The notes beneath the pieces are model-generated. The model did no database searches. It worked only from the letters and a program-made list of their open reading frames with translations, and was not told where the DNA came from. The position numbers and the translations under genes were made by a program. From Pseudomonadota bacterium (GTDB lineage: Bacteria; Pseudomonadota; Alphaproteobacteria; UBA9655), in assembly GCA_021809225.1 (NCBI GenBank), contig JAKBAL010000074.1, positions 1-8,446 of the forward strand: 8,446 bases of DNA, written 5' to 3'. Below are positions 1 through 5,338 of the stretch, in pieces. Within the stretch, counting starts at the first letter, position 1. Each line of letters starts with the position of its first letter.

Positions 1-126
1 GCAGCAGTACCTGCAAAAGCAGCAGTACCTGCAAAAGCAGCAGTACCTGCAAAAGCAGCAGTACCTGCAAAAGCAGCAGTACCTGCAAAAGCAGCAGTAC
101 CTGCAAAAGCAGCAGTACCTGCAGCA
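1..126 (+). repeat. 18-bp in-frame tandem repeat (AAVPAK)
   Basis: Seven head-to-tail 18-bp units starting GCAGCAGTACCT. The first six are identical at nucleotide level and the seventh ends GCAGCA instead of GCAAAA. Each encodes AAVPAK. The array continues off the left edge, so total copy number is unknown. Diverged units follow at 127-183. Perfect identity at third codon positions points to recent slippage or unequal crossing over. Confidence 0.97.
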
Positions 127-1629
127 GCTAAACCAGCACCTGGAAAAGCAGCAGTACCTGCAGCAGCTAAACCAGCGTCTGTAGCAAAAGTAGCCGCAGT
201 AACACCAGTTGCTAAGCCAGCACCTGCAAAAGCAGTTGCACCGGTAGCACCGCCGCCACCACCTGCAAAAGCAGTTGCACCGGTAGCACCGCCACCACCA
301 CCTGCACCACTCGCAGCAAAAAAAGCGCCGCCAGCTGTTGATAAATCAGCATCCACCAAACCTCAAGTCGGAAGTAAGGGTATGCCAGCGGCTCAGGATA
401 TGCTAGCGGCTGCATTTAAAGGTGGACGAGGAAAATTGAGGCCGGTAACCAAAAAATCTGCAGAAACGAGGCCAAATCAGCAAAAAGTGCAACCTCAGAA
501 GGTCGCTTTGCGCAAGGTTTCAGAACCTACAGCAGCACCAAAGCCGGGGTCGACAGTACAACCTCAGTGGATCGCGTTGCGCAAGGTCGTAGCACCAGCG
601 CCGGTTGTTACTCCAGCGCCAAAGCCAGCAGCAGCAACGACAGTTGTTACTCCAGCTCCGGTTGTTACTCCAGCGCCAAAGCCAGCAGCAGCAACGACAG
701 TTGTTACTCCAGCTCCGGTTGTTACTCCAGCTCCGGTTGTTACTCCAGCGCCAAAGCCAGCAGCAGCAACGACAGTTGTTACTCCAGCTCCGGTTGTTAC
801 TCCAGCGCCAAAGCCAGCAGCAGTAACGCCAGCACCGGTTGTTACTCCAGCGCCAGTTGTTGCAGCATCGGCACCAGCTGCGCCTCCACCACCACCGGCA
901 CCAGCAGCAGCACTAGCACCGGGAGCAAAACTAGCACCGGGAGCAACAGTTGATTTACTTGCCCAGATAAAAACAGGAGGCAATCCATTGAAGAAAGTAG
1001 CTACTTTTGTTCCTCCAGCAGGAGCAGGAGCAGGAGCAGGAGCAGGGGCTATTCAAGCTGCTTTGATCGCGGGGATGCAAAAAACCGGCGCTAAAACATC
1101 TGTACAAGTCAGTGCACCCGTTGTTCCTCCTACTCCTGAAGAGAAAGCAGCACTAGAAGCTAAAAACAAAGCAGTCCAAGATAAAATAGAAAAGGTGAGA
1201 CTCGCTAAAGCTGCTAAAGAAGCTAAAGAGGAAGAGGACCGGCTTAAGGCCCTTGCAAATCCTGTGCCAGCTCCTCACCCAGCACCACAAGCGGCTCCAG
1301 TTGTTGATTCTCTAACAGGAATACCAGGAATACCAGGAGCACCACCAGCGCCAAAAGTTGGTGGGGCACCCCCTCCACCACCACCATTTATCCCTGTAGG
1401 CGCTCCACCCCCACCTCCAGGCGGTGCGCCAGCAGTAGTTAAACTTCCTGAGGATTTGAATAGAACTCTTGTATCTGGATTAGGCAAGCGGAGAATGGCA
1501 ATGGGAGGACAGCTTCAAGATCTCAGAGACAAAGAAGATCGTCTAGTAACAAGTGGCTCAACAAACACTGAAAAACTTAAGCGGATCCGTGCAAGAATTA
1601 AGAAAATAGAAGATGATAATACTCCGTAA
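1..1629 (+). CDS. Repeat- and proline-rich WH2-domain protein, candidate actin-binding effector (5' partial)
   Basis: The frame is open from the first base, so the gene enters from the left; at least 542 residues are visible, ending at TAA. An internal ATG at 382 is not the likely start, because the same repeat-rich frame continues upstream. Numbering window codons from 1: AAVPAK repeats (1-42), two Pro5 runs (84-101), a WH2-like segment DMLAAAFKGGRGKLRPV (133-149), two VQPQ..ALRKV repeats (163-173, 186-196), VVTPAP arrays (202-285), Pro5 (295-299), a good WH2 motif DLLAQIKTGGNPLKKV (318-333), a (GA)5 run, a charged Glu/Lys/Ala helix (about 379-420), two Pro5-6 runs (457-473), a connector-like segment (486-503) and a charged tail. 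WH2 motifs bind G-actin and poly-Pro commonly binds profilin. Known bacterial proteins of this style (RickA, Sca2, BimA) act on host actin. Secretion and function are inferred; the N-terminus is not visible. A plain structural low-complexity protein is the alternative. Confidence 0.85.
   Translation, partial: AAVPAKAAVPAKAAVPAKAAVPAKAAVPAKAAVPAKAAVPAAAKPAPGKAAVPAAAKPASVAKVAAVTPVAKPAPAKAVAPVAPPPPPAKAVAPVAPPPPPAPLAAKKAPPAVDKSASTKPQVGSKGMPAAQDMLAAAFKGGRGKLRPVTKKSAETRPNQQKVQPQKVALRKVSEPTAAPKPGSTVQPQWIALRKVVAPAPVVTPAPKPAAATTVVTPAPVVTPAPKPAAATTVVTPAPVVTPAPVVTPAPKPAAATTVVTPAPVVTPAPKPAAVTPAPVVTPAPVVAASAPAAPPPPPAPAAALAPGAKLAPGATVDLLAQIKTGGNPLKKVATFVPPAGAGAGAGAGAIQAALIAGMQKTGAKTSVQVSAPVVPPTPEEKAALEAKNKAVQDKIEKVRLAKAAKEAKEEEDRLKALANPVPAPHPAPQAAPVVDSLTGIPGIPGAPPAPKVGGAPPPPPPFIPVGAPPPPPGGAPAVVKLPEDLNRTLVSGLGKRRMAMGGQLQDLRDKEDRLVTSGSTNTEKLKRIRARIKKIEDDNTP
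226..303 (+). repeat. Two 39-bp in-frame repeats with Pro5 runs
   Basis: Two tandem 39-bp units (226-264 and 265-303) encode AKAVAPVAPPPPP. They differ by one synonymous base (CCG versus CCA within the proline run). Each ends in five consecutive prolines, the kind of ligand bound by profilin, EVH1 or SH3 domains. Confidence 0.93.
487..588 (+). repeat. Two separated 33-bp repeats (VQPQxxALRKV)
   Basis: Segments 487-519 and 556-588 encode VQPQKVALRKV and VQPQWIALRKV. They are separated by a 36-bp linker rich in Pro, Ala and Ser. The LRKV ending resembles the L-K/R-x-V end of WH2 motifs, but the preceding helix and glycine are missing, so at most these are half-motifs. Confidence 0.75.
604..855 (+). 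repeat. VVTPAP / VVTPAPKPAAATT tandem repeat array
   Basis: A 39-bp module (VVTPAPKPAAATT) and an 18-bp module (VVTPAP) alternate. 39-bp modules occur at 604-642, 661-699 and 736-774, with a shortened one at 793-822. 18-bp modules fill the gaps, doubled at 700-735. The composite period is 57 bp. Near-perfect nucleotide identity indicates recent expansion. The segment is probably an extended linker rather than a folded domain. Confidence 0.95.
949..1011 (+). other. WH2 (WASP homology 2) actin-binding motif within the repeat protein
   Basis: The codons give V-DLLAQIKTGGNPLKKV-ATFVP. This fits the WH2 pattern of a short amphipathic helix (LLxxI), a G-containing linker and the L-K-K-V signature that lies on the actin surface. 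It is followed by proline-rich sequence, as is common next to WH2 motifs. A weaker relative, DMLAAAFKGGRGKLRPV, lies at 397-447. A third helix-like stretch, IQAALIAGMQKTG (1051-1089), lacks the LKKV end. Confidence 0.7.
1456..1509 (+). other. Connector (C) motif-like amphipathic segment
   Basis: The segment LNRTLVSGLGKRRMAMGG can be aligned without gaps to the WASP-family connector helix as I remember it (LVGALMEVMQKRSKAI). It keeps the spaced hydrophobic residues, the KR pair and the following A-hydrophobic pair. In VCA domains this helix contacts actin and Arp2/3. The tail after it is charged and ends IEDDNTP, but has no tryptophan, so a classical acidic A motif is not evident. The similarity was judged by eye and could be coincidental. 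Confidence 0.4.
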
Positions 1630-1645
1630 GCGATCTTAAAACTCT

Positions 1646-1672
1646 AAAAGCCCCTTCGGGGGCTTTTTTTTT
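1646..1672 (+). terminator. Rho-independent terminator of the WH2 protein gene
   Basis: The stem AAAAGCCCC / GGGGCTTTT has a stable TTCG tetraloop and runs directly into a T-rich tail. It begins 17 bp after the TAA stop. Nine perfect pairs including a GCCCC core make this a strong intrinsic terminator, so the transporter genes downstream need their own promoter. Confidence 0.95.
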
Positions 1673-2225
1673 GAGGGGTTGTTTTTAAGTGAGTGGGAAG
1701 ATTTTTAAATAATCAACCCCAACTTTGGATAAGGTCTTTGTTTATATAAGTGAAAACAGAAAGTTATCGCCGTTCCGAGAAGCGTTTGCTTCGACCTGGT
1801 TCTTCCAGAGCCTCCTTATGAACTTAAGAAAAAAGACTGGATTGCTTCGTCGCTGTTGCTCCTCGCAATGACGATCTTCCCTACCCCGTCTTCCGGGCTC
1901 GAGGCTGGGGCTAAAGATTGCGAGGCCCCACAGGGGCAGCGGCAATCCAGAAACGAAAGTTCATTACTGCCTTCTCCACTCAAATGGTGGTGGTTCCTCG
2001 GCCTGCATTGATTAGCTCCTTATTCCAAGGCTCAGGTTAATCAGATACCTCCATGAGGTCATGTATGGTTCGGTCGGTGCTTACCTTTTTTTATGCGAAA
2101 AACATAGGTTTTTTCAACGCCTTCTCAATCATTTTCTTTTCTTTGAAAAGAAAGCTAGCAAAAGGGAATTTGAATTGCTATATCAAGTGTGAGGTGAGCT
2201 TTTCAAGAGGCAAAAGATCAAATCT
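1673..2225. other. Intergenic region with repeats and hairpins, no convincing gene
   Basis: About 550 bp separate the terminator from the first transporter gene. The region holds a GGGGTTG/CAACCCC inverted pair (1675-1681 and 1714-1720), a small GAAGC-GTTT-GCTTC hairpin (1779-1792) and the 114-bp palindrome described separately. Further on are an ACCTC/GAGGT hairpin (near 2047-2059), a GAAAAAC/GTTTTTTC hairpin (near 2097-2116) and a CTTTTC/GAAAAG hairpin (near 2134-2148). A 58-codon reading frame (2053-2229) overlaps the transporter start by ATGA but shows no family signature. The transporter promoter must lie here; I could not place it with confidence. Confidence 0.6.
1837..1950. repeat. 114-bp dispersed palindromic repeat element
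   Basis: The element begins CTGGATTGC and ends GCAATCCAG, an exact terminal inverted repeat. Inside these, CGCTG and CCTCGCAAT on the left find their complements on the right in the same order, so the whole unit is an imperfect palindrome. The core matches the dispersed repeat I know from many bacterial genomes, recognisable in translation as RHCEEQQRRSNP. It encodes no transposase and is probably non-autonomous. Only one copy is in this window. Confidence 0.75.
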
Positions 2226-3218
2226 ATGACCCAAATGTCTACAGTTATGCCCAGCGTTGTAAATTCTAATTTTTGGGTAAAGTTGCATGACCCCGCAATT
2301 CGAGGGGCCATGTTTAAGGTGTGCTCATGTTTATGTTTTTCAGGAATTAATGGCTTTGTCCGTTATTTTACGCTGCTGGCGAAAGAAACAGGCCAGACGC
2401 CACTTCCTGCAACTGAATTGGCTTTTTTTGAAACCCTATTTGGGCTTCTTTTTATTCTTCCGTGGATTCTATCCACCGGTAAATCTGCTTTTAAGGCCAC
2501 ATATCCGCTTCTTTATATTGCTCGTGCATTTGCGGCTTCAATGGGTATTATTCTATGGTTTACGGCCCTTTCAAAAATGCCCATTGTTCAAGTGGTTGCT
2601 TTTAAATACGCGGCTCCTATCTTTACAATCTTAGGGGCTAAGATTTTCCTTGGAGAAAAGTGTGGATGGATGCGAGCCCTTGCCATTGGGACTGCCCTTT
2701 TTGGAGCGCTCTTTATCACAGGTCACGAACTCTTCAATGGAGAAGCTGACTGGACCGAAGTTGGCCTTCTGGCCCTTATTCCAATGGGAGCGAGTGCTTG
2801 TTATGTAGCTTCTGCGGTTCTTGCAAAAAAACAAGTTAAGAATGACATGCCCCAAACGGTTTGCCTTTATCTTTTTCTTCTCACGTTGCCAATTTTAGGG
2901 ATAGGCGCATACTTCCAATGGGTAACGCCTTTCACTTGGCAATGGCCATATCTTATTGTGATGGGGAGTCTTTTAGCCGCTGCATATATTTTCTTACAAC
3001 ATGCGTATGTCATTGCAGATATCACATATCTTATCCCAATGAGTTTCACCCGCCTTGTTGCAGGAGCGGCTATTGGGACGATTTTCTTTAGTGAATGGCC
3101 AACTCTGTGGACAGGGGTAGGATCCTTCTTTATTCTTATAGCGACCATAACCCTTTGTAAGCATGAGGTCCAGCATAAGAAACTCAAGGAAACTTTACCC
3201 CTTCCCGCAGCAGCATGA
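2226..3218 (+). CDS. EamA/DMT-superfamily membrane transporter (first of tandem pair)
   Basis: The 330-residue product has about ten hydrophobic segments in two EamA repeats (roughly residues 29-165 and 175-312), the usual drug/metabolite transporter size and layout. Signs of the family include the R-A-x-x-A-S-M-G segment before a TM helix near 100-110, the A-P-I-F-T-x-L-G-A helix followed by F-L-G-E-K near 130-145, and the second-repeat equivalent ending F-F-S-E-W-P. The substrate is unknown. The closest type I recall is the Rickettsia S-adenosylmethionine importer group, but nothing here proves that substrate. The start is uncertain: AGAGG at 2206-2210 is too far from ATG 2226, and ATGs at 2235 and 2253 are possible. 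It overlaps the next gene by ATGA, implying co-transcription and coupled translation. Confidence 0.9.
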   Translation: MTQMSTVMPSVVNSNFWVKLHDPAIRGAMFKVCSCLCFSGINGFVRYFTLLAKETGQTPLPATELAFFETLFGLLFILPWILSTGKSAFKATYPLLYIARAFAASMGIILWFTALSKMPIVQVVAFKYAAPIFTILGAKIFLGEKCGWMRALAIGTALFGALFITGHELFNGEADWTEVGLLALIPMGASACYVASAVLAKKQVKNDMPQTVCLYLFLLTLPILGIGAYFQWVTPFTWQWPYLIVMGSLLAAAYIFLQHAYVIADITYLIPMSFTRLVAGAAIGTIFFSEWPTLWTGVGSFFILIATITLCKHEVQHKKLKETLPLPAAA

Positions 3219-4150
3219 TGACCCCCGCCGCCACCTTTTGGAAGACGTCTCCCCATTTTAGGGGAGCCTTTTGGAAGGTAGCTTTCGTTTTATGCTTTTC
3301 GGCCATTAATGGGATTGTTCGGTATCTTTCCCAAATCGCAGAATCTATTGGGCAGGTTCCTCTTCCCGCTTATGAGATTGTCTTTTTTCAGTATTTATTT
3401 GGCCTTGTTTTTCTCGTTCCCTGGATGCTCCAAAATGGTCCGGAATCCTTAAAAACCCGCCATCCTTTCTTGCAATTTTGCCGTATTGGCCTTTCAGCAA
3501 TAGGGGTTGTGTTGTGGTACAGCTCTCTCACCTATATGCCGCTCGCCCAAGCTGTGGCGTTGATGTTCCTAGGCCCCCTTATTACAGCCGTGGGAGCGCG
3601 TGTTTTTTTGAAAGAAAGTATGGGTATAGAGCGAAGATTTGCTATTCTCATTGGTTTTGTGGGGGGAGGGCTAATTTCCCAAACAACCTTTATTCCCGGA
3701 ACATTAAGTTTAGGTGCTCTTCTGCCAGTTCTTGCTGCTACCTGTTTTTCAGGAGCAACGTTGATGATTCGGCGGCTTGCAAAAGATGACTCTCCTCAAC
3801 TAATAGTAACCTATCTTCTTCTTTTTACAGCCCCAGTTCTTTTCATCCCAACTTTCTTTTATGGAGCAATGCCTGAACCATGGCAGTGGCCATGGCTTCT
3901 TATGATGGGAGGTTTGGCTGCGAGCGCTCATCTTTGCCTTAGCAAAGCCTATGCATCAGCTGAGGTCAGTTATCTTATTCCCTATGGACTTACAAAATGG
4001 TTTGCAAGTGCCTTGATTGGTTTAGCGGCCTTTGGCGAAATTCCTTCCGCATGGACCTGCTTGGGCGCATTTATCTTGATGGCTGCTATTATCTCTCTCA
4101 GTTACGGAGAGGCCCACAGGCGCGCGCGTAATACGCAGTGGGGCGTGTAA
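3215..4150 (+). CDS. EamA/DMT-superfamily membrane transporter (second of tandem pair)
   Basis: The 311-residue product is a clear paralogue of the preceding one. Shared landmarks include FSAINGIVRYL, QVPLPAYEIVFFQYLFG, the PWQWPWL segment and a YLIP-x-x-x-T helix. Two EamA repeats (about 18-155 and 165-297) give about ten TM helices. It starts at ATG 3215 inside the stop of its neighbour (ATGA), with no good Shine-Dalgarno of its own, so translation is probably coupled; a second ATG at 3218 is equally possible. The last 12 codons and the stop (AHRRARNTQWGV) lie inside a 38-bp palindromic repeat, so the original C-terminus may have been replaced. The substrate is unknown; the pair could act as two related carriers or as a heteromer. 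Confidence 0.9.
   Translation: MMTPAATFWKTSPHFRGAFWKVAFVLCFSAINGIVRYLSQIAESIGQVPLPAYEIVFFQYLFGLVFLVPWMLQNGPESLKTRHPFLQFCRIGLSAIGVVLWYSSLTYMPLAQAVALMFLGPLITAVGARVFLKESMGIERRFAILIGFVGGGLISQTTFIPGTLSLGALLPVLAATCFSGATLMIRRLAKDDSPQLIVTYLLLFTAPVLFIPTFFYGAMPEPWQWPWLLMMGGLAASAHLCLSKAYASAEVSYLIPYGLTKWFASALIGLAAFGEIPSAWTCLGAFILMAAIISLSYGEAHRRARNTQWGV
4112..4149. repeat. 38-bp palindromic repeat, copy 1 (overlaps transporter 3' end)
   Basis: The sequence begins GCCCACAGGCGCGCGC and ends GTGGGGCGTGTA. It matches 5159-5196 at 37 of 38 bases in direct orientation. Its ends pair imperfectly (GCCC/GGGC, then AC/GT, then GCG/CGC, with bulges). The copy encodes the last 12 residues of the second EamA transporter and the first two bases of its TAA stop. 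Confidence 0.9.
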
Positions 4151-4201
4151 CAGAGTTCAGAGAGTTTGAGTTTATAATAATTCACCATTCCCCTCCGCTC
4201 A

Positions 4202-4239
4202 GTCGAGTAGCCTGGAGCATTAGCTCCGGGCTACTCGAC
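4202..4239. repeat. Long perfect hairpin between convergent genes
   Basis: An 11-bp perfect arm GTCGAGTAGCC / GGCTACTCGAC encloses a further TGGAGC/GCTCCG stem (one T-G wobble) with an ATTA loop, giving 17 bp in all. Weaker complementarity (CACC/GGTG and AATAAT/ATTATT) extends outward to about 4172-4268. It sits between the + strand transporter and the - strand acetyltransferase. No T-run follows on either strand, so it is not a standard terminator. It may still serve as a bidirectional transcript end or be a REP-like element. Confidence 0.8.
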
Positions 4240-4296
4240 CGCACTTCTGTGGGGTGAGAAGTTATTATTGCAACCCTGATCCCTCGTTCTCCTCCT

Positions 4297-4767
4297 TTAA
4301 GTATGATCTAAAGAAAGCTTCATGCCCTCATGACTGGCTTTGAAACCCAACTTTTCATAAAAAGCCTTAGCATGGGGACGCCTTTTATTGGTTGTAAGTT
4401 GCATACTTTTACAGCCTCTTTCCCGCCCTAGCTCGATAGCTTTTTTGATCATCCATGTTCCAACGCCTTGACCTTGCACACGTTTCTTAACGTGAACGTT
4501 TTCGATATTTAATCGTTTGGATCCTTTGTATGAAAGGGAAGGGATGCAGGTGAGTTGGCATGTTCCCACAATTTCATCTTTATACTCAACAACCAAAAGG
4601 ATTTGGTTCTTATCTTCTGTAATGTCTTGAAAAGCCTCATAATAGCTGGGGAGCAGGGGATCAGACAAAAATTCCCGCGTGATTCCGATTTCATCTTCAT
4701 AGAGAAGCTGTACAATGTTGGGGACATCACTTGCGGTTGCAGGTCGTAAAGTGAGATGGTTAAGCAT
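4297..4767 (-). CDS. GNAT-family N-acetyltransferase
   Basis: The 156-residue product is a single GNAT domain. It opens with LTLRPATASDVPNIVQLL (beta1-alpha1, residues 5-22). A central strand follows (ILLVVEYKDEIVGTCQL, about 56-72). The acetyl-CoA pyrophosphate-binding motif A is RVQGQGVGTWMIKKA (about 95-109, the Q/R-x-x-G-x-G/A signature). The C-terminal motif B, AKAFYEKLGF, is followed by KLSL. Members move an acetyl group from acetyl-CoA to a small-molecule or protein amine; the acceptor cannot be read from sequence. Length is normal and the motifs are intact, so it is probably active. It is convergent with the transporters and has a plausible promoter just upstream. No strong ribosome-binding site is visible. 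Confidence 0.92.
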   Translation of the reverse strand: MLNHLTLRPATASDVPNIVQLLYEDEIGITREFLSDPLLPSYYEAFQDITEDKNQILLVVEYKDEIVGTCQLTCIPSLSYKGSKRLNIENVHVKKRVQGQGVGTWMIKKAIELGRERGCKSMQLTTNKRRPHAKAFYEKLGFKASHEGMKLSLDHT

Positions 4768-4799
4768 TCAGAAACTCTATGGATTAAGGAATTCAGATT

Positions 4800-4829
4800 A
4801 TTATAGAGTGCAAAATTCATTTCATCCAA
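4800..4829 (-). promoter_or_regulatory. Probable sigma-70-type promoter of the acetyltransferase gene
   Basis: On the minus strand a perfect TATAAT -10 (4800-4805) is preceded, with an 18-bp spacer, by TTGGAT (4824-4829), a half-matching -35. Transcription would start near 4793, about 25 bases before the ATG at 4767. The match was made by eye. Confidence 0.45.
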
Positions 4830-4911
4830 GGATTTTTAGAGAACTACTCACCAGTCCACCCAGGCGATGGCCGTCGTTTAGGATGCCTTCTTATCCCCTG
4901 AAGTCTCTAAT

Positions 4912-5158
4912 ATGTGATCCCGTCGCAGGTGCATGTGGAGGAGAAACCCTTCCTGCTCCCATTCCTATAATGATAGGAAGGCTAAAAGAGGCGATAACAG
5001 GACTACCGAAGAAGTACAGTCCGAACAAGGGTAAAAGTGTCGTTGTTGAAGTGAGAATGGTTCGAGAGGGGGGGGGGCATTAATGCTGTGATTAATAAGT
5101 TCCCCAAGTGGCATTTTCTTGAATTTTCGTAAGTCAATAATAGCTGTTTCGTTAAAGT
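4912..5158 (-). pseudogene. Decayed duplicate of the secF 3' end
   Basis: This stretch matches the C-terminal coding part of intact secF (6024-6360, about residues 186-298) in the same orientation. Relative to secF it lacks 26 bp after position 4940, has ten G (5068-5077) where secF has an 8-base GAGGGTTT (+2), and lacks 66 bp at 5134/5135 (secF 6271-6336). Two of these shift the frame, so no SecF domain can be made. Where readable, it still encodes TTTLLPLFGLYFFGSPVIASF-like sequence with several synonymous changes, so it derives from a once functional secF. It ends exactly where the 38-bp palindromic repeat begins, and on its other side joins unrelated sequence at 4911/4912. Confidence 0.93.
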
Positions 5159-5196
5159 GCCCACAGGCGCGCGCATAATACGCAGTGGGGCGTGTA
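5159..5196. repeat. 38-bp palindromic repeat, copy 2
   Basis: Same sequence and orientation as 4112-4149 with one difference (A for G at the 17th base, in the hairpin loop). It directly abuts the end of the secF remnant. Here it is non-coding. Confidence 0.9.
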
Positions 5197-5338
5197 GTCT
5201 CATGCCCTTGTTTAGAGTTTAGAAGTAATGAGTAAGCAAAGAGCGCGCTTCTAAGATCGATGCGCGCCTTTAAGATCGATGTGGTTCAACGGATGGGACG
5301 GACTCGATATACGGCCGCCCCATTTTTTGGGATCGGGT
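5197..5338. other. Short intergenic stretch with direct repeat and hairpin
   Basis: No gene is visible. It contains a duplicated TAAGATCGATG (near 5252 and 5271) next to GCGCGC blocks. An imperfect hairpin ATGGGACGG / CCGCCCCAT (5293-5301 and 5315-5323, one mismatch) is followed by six T on the + strand. The T-run would suit a + strand terminator, but no + strand gene leads into it. Confidence 0.4.

Noticed and set aside
1..126. Regular short repeats suggestive of a CRISPR array
   Set aside because: The 18-bp units are contiguous with no spacers, stay in one coding frame and encode AAVPAK; no cas gene is present.
564..983. Long open frame on the minus strand rich in GAGVTT
   Set aside because: It is the antisense of the VVTPAP repeats; the codon periodicity and terminator support the + strand gene.
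1742..1945. Minus-strand frame containing RHCEEQQRRSNP
   Set aside because: The peptide is the translation of a dispersed palindromic repeat, not a protein family, and there is no ribosome-binding site.
2030..2085. Hairpin and GGTTCGG run resembling group II intron domain V
   Set aside because: The lower stem does not pair and there is no reverse transcriptase or other intron domain nearby.
2867..3256. Minus-strand frame opposite the first transporter
   Set aside because: It overlaps a well-supported EamA gene and shows no domain signature.
4715..5083. Plus-strand frame across the acetyltransferase start and the secF remnant
   Set aside because: It is the antisense of a decayed secF fragment joined to GNAT upstream sequence; no coherent protein results.
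5293..5328. Plus-strand terminator-like hairpin with T-run
   Set aside because: One stem mismatch, a large loop and no + strand gene feeding into it; kept only as a note in the spacer entry.
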